NCBI GenBank assembly: GCA_023664305.1
Contig: JAMPFT010000001.1
Location: forward strand, 584,876-648,875
Source: a bacterium
Lineage (GTDB): Bacteria; Bacillota; Clostridia; Lachnospirales; Lachnospiraceae
Length of the DNA: 64,000 bases
Reading direction: 5' to 3'
The position numbers were made by a program, and so were the translations under genes. Of the stretch, positions 53,027 to 61,845 are shown piece after piece. Within the stretch, counting starts at the first letter, position 1. The number at the start of each line of letters is the position of its first letter. The notes beneath the pieces are model-generated. The model worked only from the letters and a program-made list of their open reading frames with translations. It was not told the DNA's origin and did no database searches.

Positions 53027-53821
53027 TTACCTGCTCAGAATCCACTCGTGCTCCGGATCGTTACTTCTGTGAAAGCCCTGATAATCCCCTGCCATAAGCC
53101 ATAAAAAGTAGGTTTCGTAGCCGGGTATGGAAACCGTGGTGTGATACCCCTTCGGAAATTCCACCAGCTCGTCCTGCTTTACCCGGTAAGCCTCGTCGAT
53201 CTCGCCGTCGGAGGTATAAAGGCACTGCACCGCGAAGCCCTGCTCCGGCTGAAACAGAAAATAATAGATTTCCTCGGCGATGCATTCCCCGGGCATGTTA
53301 TCCTCGTCGTGCTTATGGGGCGGGAACCCCGCCCAGTTTCCCGGCGTCACATAAGCCTCCCCCACCGTCAGGGATACGGCGTTGCTGTTCTGATCGATGA
53401 GAAAGCTTGTCTGACGCTGGTACGGCTCCTCTCCCAGCAGCTTTAACACCGCGTGTTCCTCTCTCAAAAGCTGCGGGATTGTCTTCTCCTGCACCGGCGT
53501 CGCGCAGACCGCAATCTTCACATGCTCCTGCGCCTCGATCTCCAGCTTCCGGTCTCTCGGCATATAAAAGCATTCCGCCCTGCGGTTCTCAAACACATTT
53601 TTTCTGTTTCCCACATCCTGCCAGTCAATTCCTTCCGTCCTGACGTTACAGCGGCCCTCCAGCATGATAAACGCCGTTTCCTTATCCTGCGTATCAAATT
53701 TGTGCTTTCCGCCCGCCTCCAGCTCAAGGATGCCGAACTCCAGCCTTTTTAAGGAACTCTCCCCGATTTTGCAGATCGGCGTATACCCGACCGTACTCCG
53801 ATAACTTTTTTTATAGCTCAT
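53027..53821 (-). CDS. iolB: Second IolB-type 5-deoxy-glucuronate isomerase
   Basis: 264 residues, bicupin of the IolB/KduI family. The metal site reads PPHKHDEDNMPGECIAEEIYYFLF, the classical Bacillus-type IolB pattern, followed by GFAVQCLYTSDGEIDEAY and GYHTTVSIPGYETYFLWLMAG. GGGAGAGGAAG precedes the ATG at 53821. It is the last gene of the nine-gene operon and may act on 5-deoxyglucuronate or a related deoxyuronate made by that pathway, separate from the iol operon at 7-16 kb. Confidence 0.85.
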   Translation of the reverse strand: MSYKKSYRSTVGYTPICKIGESSLKRLEFGILELEAGGKHKFDTQDKETAFIMLEGRCNVRTEGIDWQDVGNRKNVFENRRAECFYMPRDRKLEIEAQEHVKIAVCATPVQEKTIPQLLREEHAVLKLLGEEPYQRQTSFLIDQNSNAVSLTVGEAYVTPGNWAGFPPHKHDEDNMPGECIAEEIYYFLFQPEQGFAVQCLYTSDGEIDEAYRVKQDELVEFPKGYHTTVSIPGYETYFLWLMAGDYQGFHRSNDPEHEWILSR

Positions 53822-53864
53822 ATTCTTCCTCTCCCAAAGTCCTCTGTGCTCCGATTTTGTCTTT

Positions 53865-55304
53865 TTATAAATACCGCAAAAGCTCTTCCGCCGTACAGAC
53901 AATCCCGATATCCGCATAATCGAAGATCGGCGCTTTTGCATCGGGATTCACGGCGATCACGGTCCCTGACCGCCGCATTCCCGCGATATGGTGTACCGCG
54001 CCGGAGATCCCCACGGCAATGTAGACGGCGGGGCTGACGCTTTTCCCGGTCATTCCCACCTGCCTTTCATAGGGCAGTATTTCCGCGTCCACGGCGGCTC
54101 TCGACGCCGCAAGCTCCCATCTCGGGCCGCCGGGATATCGGTTCCTGGCGTCAACCGCCGCCTTCAGCTCCCGCGCCGCCCCCTTTGCCCCCCTGCCCAG
54201 GGAAAGCACCGCCTGTGCGCCTCCTGTCTCAGCGGTGCGTACCGTCGCCATCGTGGGACGCGCGGTACAGCGAATCCCGGCGATCACCTCCCCCGAGCAG
54301 GCCGGACGGTACATAAAAAGCTGCCCGCCGTCCGTCTCCAGCGCGGTGCAGTCCGCGCAGAGCCCCGTCCGCAGGAGTGCCGCGGCCTGAGGCGCCGTCC
54401 GTTTGCTCCAGGGATCGCTTCCCCAGAGCACCGCCTCCGGCCGCTCTCTCCTTACCGCCTCCACAAAGCGCTCTAAAAATGCTCTGCCGCAATCCTCTTC
54501 CGGAGCCGGTCCGGGGAACAGACGGATATCGTCGCTGATGCTCTCCGCAAAGCTTCTCGGCGTCTCTCCCACGATCCAGACCCCCCGCAGCCTTTTGGCC
54601 GATCTTTTCCGCGGTTTCTCAAGGAGCTGTTCCTTCAAAAGCCCCTGTCTGACCGCCTCCTGAAATTCCTCCGCGGGAAGGAAGCGGCATTTTCTTTTCC
54701 CCTCCTCGTTTTTCACGGAGGAGAAGACTTTGGTAGGCGAGCCTTTTTCTCCGAGCCGCCCCGGATCCGCGTCAATATCCTCCGCCCTCCACAAAATCAC
54801 CTGTCCCTCCCGGGAACGGAGACCGGGAAGCCGCAGACGGTTGATCCGCTCCACCGTGATCAGCGCAGGGCTCGCTGCGCGCTGCTCTCCCATGCTTCTG
54901 GTATCGCAGACAATCTCCTCTCCCACGCTTTTGATCTCCATAACGTTCGTAATCAGGGAAAGTCCGGCTAATGCCGCCAGAGCAGGACCCGTCTGCGCCG
55001 TATCGCCGTCCACGGTCTGTCTTCCGCAGAACACAAGCTCCGGCGAAAGCCTTTTTAACGCCTGCGACAAAGCGTAGGCAGTCGCAAGGGTATCCGCCCC
55101 CGCAAACTCCGGCCCGCACAGCAGATAAGCCTTCTCCGCTCCCAGCCTCGTCAGCGAAAGCAGCATTTCTTCGGTGGCTTCCGGCCCCATGGAGAGCAGG
55201 ATCACTTCGCCATCCGGAATCCGCAGCGCCGCCTCATAGGCGCAGGCGTCAAAGGGGTTCAGCTCCCCGGCCGCCGTCCTTTTGACACATACCACGATTC
55301 TCAT
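53865..55304 (-). CDS. Fused electron-transfer flavoprotein EtfB-EtfA
   Basis: 479 residues. The N-terminal ~245 resemble EtfB (MRIVVCVKRTAAGELNPFDACAYEAALRI, FCGRQTVDGDTAQTGPALA). The C-terminal ~235 resemble EtfA with the FAD-binding motif YIAVGISGAVHHIAGMRRSGTVIAVNPDAKAPIFDYADIGIV split over the end. Separate subunits total about 580 residues, so the fusion is compact. It overlaps the kinase upstream by four bases (ATGA). It would accept electrons from the GlcD/GlcF-like dehydrogenase of the same operon; bifurcation with NAD+ or ferredoxin is possible but unproven. Confidence 0.85.
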   Translation of the reverse strand: MRIVVCVKRTAAGELNPFDACAYEAALRIPDGEVILLSMGPEATEEMLLSLTRLGAEKAYLLCGPEFAGADTLATAYALSQALKRLSPELVFCGRQTVDGDTAQTGPALAALAGLSLITNVMEIKSVGEEIVCDTRSMGEQRAASPALITVERINRLRLPGLRSREGQVILWRAEDIDADPGRLGEKGSPTKVFSSVKNEEGKRKCRFLPAEEFQEAVRQGLLKEQLLEKPRKRSAKRLRGVWIVGETPRSFAESISDDIRLFPGPAPEEDCGRAFLERFVEAVRRERPEAVLWGSDPWSKRTAPQAAALLRTGLCADCTALETDGGQLFMYRPACSGEVIAGIRCTARPTMATVRTAETGGAQAVLSLGRGAKGAARELKAAVDARNRYPGGPRWELAASRAAVDAEILPYERQVGMTGKSVSPAVYIAVGISGAVHHIAGMRRSGTVIAVNPDAKAPIFDYADIGIVCTAEELLRYL

Positions 55305-56779
55305 AGGCCGCTCCTGCTCCGGTAGATTGGCGCAAGGGCGTCGTGGACGGCCACATACTCCTCAAACAGTTTTTCATACCTGGCTGTATGCTCCGCGATC
55401 GGCTCTGTCACGCTTTCCTCTTTCACGCAGGCCCTGACGGCCGCCCCCGGGTTTTCAAACACGCCGACGGCCACGCCGGCCAGCATCGCCGCGCCCAGAG
55501 AGGAGTCGCTGCTCACCGTCTTGACCAACTCCATCCCCAGACAGTCCGCCAGGATCTGCCGCCACAGCTCTCCCTTTGCCCCGCCGCCGATCACGGTGGC
55601 TTTTCCCGCAAGAGCGATCCCCAGGCTCTCCAGCGTTTTTCTGGAATGCAGCAGGGACAGGGCCACGCCCTCCAGCACGCTTCTGGTAAAATGCGCCCGC
55701 GTATGGGTGGCGCGGACCCCGGTGAAGCTGCCGCAAAGGGCAGGGTCTCCGTAGGGCGTCAGCTCCCCGTTCAGATAGGGATGGTACAAAAGCCCCTCGC
55801 AGCCGATCGGTATCTTTTCCGCTCCCCGGTTCAGCTCTTCGTAGCCGCCGCCAAAGGTATCCCGATACCAGCGGTAGGAGCTTGCGGCCGCCTTCGTGGC
55901 CGTCCCCGGATACCACAGCCCTTCGGCAACGTGCGCATAATTGACAAGCTGCGGACTGGGGCAGGGTCTGTCCGTGATAACGCAGATCCTCCCCGCGGTG
56001 GCCAGCTTTACCGTCACATCCCCCGGATGCACCGCCCCGGCGGCAAATACCTCCAGCGCCGTATCCGTAGTGCCGCAGATCACCGGCGTCCCCTCCAAAA
56101 GCCCCGTTTTCTCCGCCGCCTCCTTCGTGATGCCTCCGGCCGTATCCGCAGGCTTTACCACCTGCGGAAGCCACCCTTTTTCAATACCGGCGGTCGCCAA
56201 CAGCTCCCGGCACCATTCCCCTTTCGCGCTGTCAAAGAGCATACTGCCCTGGGCCTCAATATAGTCCGTGCAGGAAATGCCGGTCAGGCAGTAGCGGATA
56301 TAGTCCTTCTCGAAAAAAATATGTCTCACCCTCCGAAACAGCTCCGGCTCGTTCTCCCTTACCCACAGAATCTGAGGCAGCGTCCAGATCGTGTCCGGCC
56401 TGTGAAAGCACTTCTCAAAAAGGAAATCGCCCTGCTCCTTACGCAGCCTTTCCGCCTGCTTTAAGGAACGGGAGTCCGTCCAGTGGATCGCGGGTCTTAA
56501 GGGCTTACAGTCCTGATCGCACATGACCCAGGTATGTGTGGCGGAATCGACGGCAACCGCCAGAATATCCTCCGCCGCAATCCCGGATTTTTCAAGCAGT
56601 CCCTTTGTATTTCCGCAAAACGCCCGGTTCCAGTCCTCCGGCTCCTGCTCGCACCAGCCGAGCTTCGGATACGCGGTGGGATATTCCACACTATGCTCTG
56701 ACACAATATTTCCGCGGACGTCAAGCAGGGTAGCCTTTGAGGAGCCGCCTCCAAAATCAACGCCCAGTAAGTATTTCAT
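55301..56779 (-). CDS. FGGY-family carbohydrate kinase, xylulokinase-like
   Basis: 492 residues. N-terminal phosphate motif LLGVDFGGGSSKATLLD, catalytic Asp region HWTDSRSLKQAERL, and the C-terminal ATP motif VIGGGAKGELWRQILAD. FGGY kinases act on xylulose, rhamnulose, fuculose, glycerol and others; this one is nearest xylulokinases by eye. AGGATACGGGG precedes the ATG, and the gene overlaps the PfkB gene end by 23 bases. Confidence 0.88.
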   Translation of the reverse strand: MKYLLGVDFGGGSSKATLLDVRGNIVSEHSVEYPTAYPKLGWCEQEPEDWNRAFCGNTKGLLEKSGIAAEDILAVAVDSATHTWVMCDQDCKPLRPAIHWTDSRSLKQAERLRKEQGDFLFEKCFHRPDTIWTLPQILWVRENEPELFRRVRHIFFEKDYIRYCLTGISCTDYIEAQGSMLFDSAKGEWCRELLATAGIEKGWLPQVVKPADTAGGITKEAAEKTGLLEGTPVICGTTDTALEVFAAGAVHPGDVTVKLATAGRICVITDRPCPSPQLVNYAHVAEGLWYPGTATKAAASSYRWYRDTFGGGYEELNRGAEKIPIGCEGLLYHPYLNGELTPYGDPALCGSFTGVRATHTRAHFTRSVLEGVALSLLHSRKTLESLGIALAGKATVIGGGAKGELWRQILADCLGMELVKTVSSDSSLGAAMLAGVAVGVFENPGAAVRACVKEESVTEPIAEHTARYEKLFEEYVAVHDALAPIYRSRSGL

Positions 56780-57701
56780 CCCCGTATCCTCTTTCCTTCA
56801 AAAAACTCCTTACCGTCTCCGGATCCGGCACGGATTCTCTCGCGCCGATCCCCGTACACTTCAGGGCCGACGCCGCGCTTGCAAAAATGCAGCACCCCCT
56901 GTAAGAAAAACCCTTTACCAGCCCGGCGGCAAACGCCCCGTGGAATACGTCCCCGGCCCCGTTGGTATCCGCCGCCTCCACCGGGAACGCAGGATACCGC
57001 TCCGACGTTTTCCCGTCGTACAGAATGCCTCCCCTGCTTCCGGCCGTCACTACGACAATTTCCGGGCGATACCGCTTATACAGGCGCTTTGCCGCATCCT
57101 CAATATTGCCGCAGCCCGTATGTCCCAGGGCAAATTCCTCCGAGGGAATCATAATATCCGTCCGGATCAGCAGCCGCTCCACTCCCTCGTATAGACCGCC
57201 GCAGTCATACAAAACCTTCGTTCCGTTCTCCCGGGCAATCCTGCAGGCTTCCTCCGCCGCAGCTATCTCGTTCCCGTCGATCATGAGAAGCTTTGCCGAG
57301 GCCACCGCCTTTCGGCTGCCGTCCTGCAGCTTAAGGGGCGGCAGCGTCCCTCTGTCAAAAACACAGGTGCGGGAAGCCGTCCGCGCGGAAATCCAGATGA
57401 CGGACGTAAAGCTGCGGTATCCCGGCCTGATCTCCACACAGTCCGTATTCACCCCGTACCTCTTAAAATCCTGCAACAAAAACCGTCCGCCGCCGTCATC
57501 CGACAGGACCCCGATAAATCCCACCGCCGCCCCCAGGCGTCCCGCCGCCACAATGCCGGTGGCGGCAGGGCCTCCGCCTGCCGTCCGGCTTTCCAGCGCC
57601 CTCAATTTTGTATCTTCCGCGGGATAGTCGGGAACGATCATCAGCGTATCCGCCACACAGGCCCCGATGCCCGCGATCTCCGTTTTCTGCCCGTCTGCCA
57701 T
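56757..57701 (-). CDS. PfkB-family carbohydrate kinase
   Basis: 314 residues from ATG 57701; a GTG at 57737 overlapping the stop of the upstream gene is an alternative. Signature 1 region GGGPAATGIVAAGRLGA and the catalytic signature DTNGAGDVFHGAFAAGL are clear. The presence of a second kinase of another fold in the same operon suggests either a bisphosphate intermediate or two substrates. Position and fold would suit a keto-deoxygluconate- or fructose-phosphate-type kinase. Confidence 0.86.
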   Translation of the reverse strand: MADGQKTEIAGIGACVADTLMIVPDYPAEDTKLRALESRTAGGGPAATGIVAAGRLGAAVGFIGVLSDDGGGRFLLQDFKRYGVNTDCVEIRPGYRSFTSVIWISARTASRTCVFDRGTLPPLKLQDGSRKAVASAKLLMIDGNEIAAAEEACRIARENGTKVLYDCGGLYEGVERLLIRTDIMIPSEEFALGHTGCGNIEDAAKRLYKRYRPEIVVVTAGSRGGILYDGKTSERYPAFPVEAADTNGAGDVFHGAFAAGLVKGFSYRGCCIFASAASALKCTGIGARESVPDPETVRSFLKERGYGDEILTGR

Positions 57702-57729
57702 CTGATAACCATGCCTTTCTGAAAACTTC

Positions 57730-58815
57730 CTATTCACCCAAAATCAGCTCTTCCAACGCCGTGATCTTTACCTCATCCTGCTCTACTGCCTTCAGGGAAG
57801 CATATTCGGACACGCTTGCGGTCACAATGGTATCCGCGTGGACGCTCTTCGCGTTTTCGATGCGGTTCTTTGCCACCTTCGTCATGGCCTCCGGCATCCA
57901 TTCCCGCATCAGAAGGTTTCCCGCCCACATGGTATCCCTGCCGTGACAGAGCATTTCCCCGCACACCGCAAACGCGCCGATCACCTCTCTGACCTCGTCC
58001 GTCTCGCCCAGATTCCGGGCAAGCTGAAAAGGATCCTGACAGACAACCTCTCTCTTTGTCTGCGCAGCTGTGAGCGCGCCGCTCTTTAAAAGTTCCTTTG
58101 CGTAAGCGGGAAAGGTGACGATCTGAGCCGTCAGTTCCACGCCCCACTCTCCGTATTCTCTTTTCAGGATTCCGGCGTCCTGGGGATCAAAGGCAACTAC
58201 CCGCGCAAAGTCGTTGACCGCCGCGGCGCAGGCCTCCATCTGCTCCTTCGTCTCCCTTGCCGCGCCGATCAGATATTCCAGCTGCTGCCCGCTGGGCGGT
58301 TCCTTTTCCAGCACGGTAAAGCTCACTCCCGCCTTTTCCAGCACCCGAATGACGTTCACCGCCGTATGAGGCGCTCTGTAAACGGCGTCCACGCCCAAAA
58401 ACAGCAGAAGGTCCGTCTTCTCCCCGTGCCTGCCCATCGCTTCCCGAAGCGCCCCGTCAATCTCTGTCTCCCCGTAGGCGTTTCCCGTCTCCAGACAGTT
58501 GTCCGTCAGTTTTCCGATATATTCCGGCAGTCTGCCGGACAGCGCTGCGTCCAGTCTTGCCTCCTTCACAAACAGGACCGGATCCCAGCCTGTCACACAC
58601 TCCTTCGTGCAGGCGCCGCAGCAGGCGCATTCATATACGTTGTCAATCGCGTCCTCCGGCGGAACCGCGCCCCGGTTCACCAGGGAAAGCCCCAGCGCCC
58701 TGGCCCTGGCCGTATTTCTCTCCAACCCCGTCGCGTTGCCGATCGGACAGATGTGATGGCACATCCAGCAGAAACGACAGGCTTCCACATGCTGTTTACT
58801 CTTTTCTGACATCAT
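57730..58815 (-). CDS. Iron-sulfur (GlcF/CCG-type) dehydrogenase subunit
   Basis: 361 residues from ATG 58815 (58812 also in frame). Two [4Fe-4S] sites near the N-terminus: CRFCWMCHHICPIG and CACCGACTKEC. The rest resembles the Cys-rich/heterodisulfide-reductase-like domain of GlcF, though canonical CCG boxes are reduced (VAFDPQDAG, CGEMLCHG). It would relay electrons from the flavin subunit encoded just upstream to the Etf fusion. The dispersed repeat forms its leader and ribosome binding site. Confidence 0.82.
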   Translation of the reverse strand: MMSEKSKQHVEACRFCWMCHHICPIGNATGLERNTARARALGLSLVNRGAVPPEDAIDNVYECACCGACTKECVTGWDPVLFVKEARLDAALSGRLPEYIGKLTDNCLETGNAYGETEIDGALREAMGRHGEKTDLLLFLGVDAVYRAPHTAVNVIRVLEKAGVSFTVLEKEPPSGQQLEYLIGAARETKEQMEACAAAVNDFARVVAFDPQDAGILKREYGEWGVELTAQIVTFPAYAKELLKSGALTAAQTKREVVCQDPFQLARNLGETDEVREVIGAFAVCGEMLCHGRDTMWAGNLLMREWMPEAMTKVAKNRIENAKSVHADTIVTASVSEYASLKAVEQDEVKITALEELILGE

Positions 58816-58822
58816 ATTCGTA

Positions 58823-58905
58823 TACCCCCTGCCCTCTTCATAAGAGGGTGTGTAAACACCCCTCTTTGGCATTGATTCAATATTTGGAAGTTTACTTCCA
58901 AACTT
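58823..58905 (-). repeat. Dispersed repeat, copy 3
   Basis: About 83 bp, nearly identical to copy 2 (45511-45592), with both hairpins. On the minus strand it ends GGCAGGGGGTATA, a few bases before the start of the iron-sulfur subunit gene. It lies between two genes of the same operon. Confidence 0.92.
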
Positions 58906-58924
58906 TTACCCTCCTCCTGCGGAA

Positions 58925-60355
58925 TCAAAGTCCCAGCTTAAACGGATTCATGATTCCGTTCGGGTCAAGCTTACTTTTCAGTCCCTCAAACACCTGCATC
59001 GCCGGTCCGTACTGCTCCTTCATCAGGCGTCCGAGCTTGATTCCCACGCCGTGGTGGTCGTTCACCACGCCTCCGTGGGCCAGCGCGGCGCGCACTCCCG
59101 TCGTCCACACCTCCTGATGCAGACGCAGCGCCTCCACCGGATCCTCCGGCACATTTTCTCCCTCGATGATAAAGCGGTCATACACCATCGCTCCCCACTC
59201 GTACCAGTGGGAGAAGTGCGCGATAAATCTTGCCTGGGGAAACCTCGTCTCGACCGCTTCCTTCATGGCCCAGTAGATCTCTTCAATCTTATCGTAGGGC
59301 GCGATGGTATCCATGGTGCCGAACATCTGCGGAATATCCATCATATGCCCCGGATAGAAAAAGGTGATCTTTTCGTTCCACCACTTTTCCCCGTATTCGC
59401 TGCCGAGATCCTCCGCGCCGTATTTTGCAAAGGTGCTTAACAGAATTTTTTCCTCGACCTCCACCATCTCCCGGCAGCCCTCGACGGCCACATTCATGAA
59501 GGCCCCCGGCTTTTCCACGCCCACAATCTTTTTGATCAGGGTCGCCGTCTCCGCCGGGTCGTACAGACGCATGACCGAGGGCTTGAACTTCTGCAGAAGC
59601 TCCCTTGCCGCCCGAAAGGCCCCGCTCATATCCTGGAACAAAAAGCCGCGGAAGCGTCTTTCCTCCGGCTGATCAAAAATACGGATCTGGGCCTTTGTGA
59701 TCACGCCCAAAGTCCCCTCGGAGCCGATAAAGATCTGGTTCAGATCCGGGCCCGCCGCGTGCTTCGGCGCAGGGGAGGTATAGATGATATCTCCGCCCGG
59801 CAGCACCACCTCCATCTGTAACACCATATCGTCGATCTTGCCGTATTTTGTGGATACGACGCCGATTCCCCGGTGTGCCAGAAAGCCCCCCACCGTGGAG
59901 CAGGTCAGAGAAGAGGGATAATGCATGGTAGCCTTTCCCACCTCGTTTGCCGCCCACTCGATATGCTTGTAGATCGCGCCCGTCCCGCACTCTATGTACA
60001 TTCCTTCCGTATTGACTTTATAAATTTTGTTCATTCTCTTTGTGTCGAGAACGATTCCGCCGCACACGGGAAGCGCGCCGCCCTGCGTGCCGCCGCCCGC
60101 TCCCCATGTGGTCACGGGAAGCTTATAATAATTGGCAATCTTTAGGACCTTTGAGGTTTCCTCTGCGTTCTCCGGCGCCACCACAAAATCCGCCTCCGGC
60201 ATTCTTCTCCCCCGGTCCGCCCACATACGCGACAGCCAGTAGTAATCCACGCTGTGCGTGATCCTGTCGATCGGCTTCACGGAGCAGTTTTCTCTTCCCA
60301 CCGCGTCCTCCAGCTCCGTCAGGATCATGGAAAACAGAAATTCGTTCCTCTCCAT
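58925..60355 (-). CDS. FAD-linked oxidase, GlcD/lactate dehydrogenase type
   Basis: 476 residues. PCMH-type FAD domain: PVTTWGAGGGTQGGALPVCGGIVLD, then SSLTCSTVGGFLAHRGIGVVS and FIGSEGTLGVITKAQIR. C-terminal FAD-oxidase domain with metal/substrate residues HGGVVNDHHGVGIKLGRL. Such enzymes oxidise 2-hydroxy acids or related alcohols; with the iron-sulfur subunit and EtfBA in the operon it resembles Etf-linked lactate dehydrogenase complexes. The natural substrate is probably a sugar acid or polyol of this pathway. GGGAG precedes the ATG. Confidence 0.9.
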   Translation of the reverse strand: MERNEFLFSMILTELEDAVGRENCSVKPIDRITHSVDYYWLSRMWADRGRRMPEADFVVAPENAEETSKVLKIANYYKLPVTTWGAGGGTQGGALPVCGGIVLDTKRMNKIYKVNTEGMYIECGTGAIYKHIEWAANEVGKATMHYPSSLTCSTVGGFLAHRGIGVVSTKYGKIDDMVLQMEVVLPGGDIIYTSPAPKHAAGPDLNQIFIGSEGTLGVITKAQIRIFDQPEERRFRGFLFQDMSGAFRAARELLQKFKPSVMRLYDPAETATLIKKIVGVEKPGAFMNVAVEGCREMVEVEEKILLSTFAKYGAEDLGSEYGEKWWNEKITFFYPGHMMDIPQMFGTMDTIAPYDKIEEIYWAMKEAVETRFPQARFIAHFSHWYEWGAMVYDRFIIEGENVPEDPVEALRLHQEVWTTGVRAALAHGGVVNDHHGVGIKLGRLMKEQYGPAMQVFEGLKSKLDPNGIMNPFKLGL

Positions 60356-60399
60356 CGCTTTTTCTCCCTTTCTCTCCTGTTTTATAAACTCCCGGCCCT

Positions 60400-61809
60400 C
60401 TATGCCTTTTTCAGTGTACCGTCCGTCTTCAGATTGGGAAAATACTTGCAGAACTCCCGAAGCTCTTTCGTATAGTCTCCCTCCACCTCGACGAAATGGT
60501 GAATGTACGGCCCGTCCAGAAGCCGGTCCTCCAACGCCTGCAGATCCTTAAATTCTCCCCACAGATAGGTCCCGTGGGTCTCCGGCCCGGGCACGGTCCT
60601 GCAGACGTCCGCCAGCATCATATAGCTGCCGTTCTCCTGATCCATCCTCGCCACCGTGTAAACGCCGTCCTTCGCCCGAAACCACTCTCTCTGGTTGACC
60701 AAAAGGGCCGGACATTCCGGCGCTTTTACCGACAGCGGAAAAGGGCCGCAGTGCCACAAAAGCTCCGCGTTTCTGTTCTCCGGGTGGCGCACCGTAAACT
60801 CTCCCAGGAAGGGTCTGTTCTTTCCGAATGCCGCCGAGGATAACAGGGCCATGGTCAGCGCGCAGTGCATGTCGCTTTCACAGCTGATCGGGTATCCCAA
60901 ATCGCTTAAGATTCCGTAGACGGCACAGGGCGCAAGCCCGTCAAACATCACGGGCGTCGCCGTCCAGCATTCCGCGCTGATCACATCCAGCCGAAACTCC
61001 TCAAACAGTCCGATATAAGTGACTGCAAGACACGCCATCCGCTCCAGATACTGCGGCGTCAGATTATCCGTCTGATACCTCGTCCTGAAAATTTCGACAT
61101 ACTTCCCGATTTCCTCCGCCTTTTCCTCCCGGGCCTTCTGAAAACGGTCCTGCAGAACCGCCAGATTGATCGGAATGATCTTGATCCCGAATTTCTGCAT
61201 CAGCTCCCCCTCGTTCCAGATCACGGAGAAAAAGGGCGCCGGCCTCGTTCCCACCTGGCCGACACGCAGACCCGAAAAATTTTTCACCATGCAGGCCACT
61301 CTTGCAAACCGCTCAAAGGCTTCCCGAAACTCGTCGGATTCCACCCTGCAGCACGGAATATGGGAAAAAGGAATGTTGTACCGCTGCAGCTGTCTGGATA
61401 CCCCGAACAGTCCGCACTGGGAATCCGTCGGCCGCATTCCGTGCTCATAATATTCGTCGTCTAAGGGCGCCCACAGCAGCACAGGCTTTCCCAGCGCTCT
61501 GGCGATATCCGCGGCAATCTCTTCGTTTCCGAAATTGCAGTTGATGATAAAAACGGCGTCTACCTTTTCCTCCGAAAATCTCTCGATCACCTGTCCGGCC
61601 GACTCGTCGTCAAACATCAGATCATTGCAGCCGATCCCGCGAATATCGACAAATTCAACGTTTTCGTCCGCAAAATGCTTCTCAATATACTCCACAAACC
61701 GATGGCCTCTCTCCTCCGCCGAAACCCAGGTCAGAAAGGTTTTCGCCGGACGGTTCGTGGTGTTGCGCCTCATAGGCGCGAGTCCGATTTTAATTTTGTA
61801 CTGTAGCAT
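60400..61809 (-). CDS. L-fucose/L-arabinose isomerase-like protein
   Basis: 469 residues. Fold of the FucI/AraA superfamily: an N-terminal cobalamin-like domain (KIKIGLAPMRRNTTNR, VEFVDIRGIGCNDLMF), then LRVGQVGTRPAPFFSVIWNEGEL and the metal-site region SAECWTATPVMF, CESDMHCALTMALLSSA. Members isomerise aldoses to ketoses or only share the fold. AGGGGAAGAG precedes the ATG. Adjacent aldolase and kinases make an aldose-ketose isomerase step likely. Confidence 0.8.
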   Translation of the reverse strand: MLQYKIKIGLAPMRRNTTNRPAKTFLTWVSAEERGHRFVEYIEKHFADENVEFVDIRGIGCNDLMFDDESAGQVIERFSEEKVDAVFIINCNFGNEEIAADIARALGKPVLLWAPLDDEYYEHGMRPTDSQCGLFGVSRQLQRYNIPFSHIPCCRVESDEFREAFERFARVACMVKNFSGLRVGQVGTRPAPFFSVIWNEGELMQKFGIKIIPINLAVLQDRFQKAREEKAEEIGKYVEIFRTRYQTDNLTPQYLERMACLAVTYIGLFEEFRLDVISAECWTATPVMFDGLAPCAVYGILSDLGYPISCESDMHCALTMALLSSAAFGKNRPFLGEFTVRHPENRNAELLWHCGPFPLSVKAPECPALLVNQREWFRAKDGVYTVARMDQENGSYMMLADVCRTVPGPETHGTYLWGEFKDLQALEDRLLDGPYIHHFVEVEGDYTKELREFCKYFPNLKTDGTLKKA

Positions 61810-61845
61810 GTCTCTTCCCCGCTGTAAATGTAGTTTCCGAATTGT

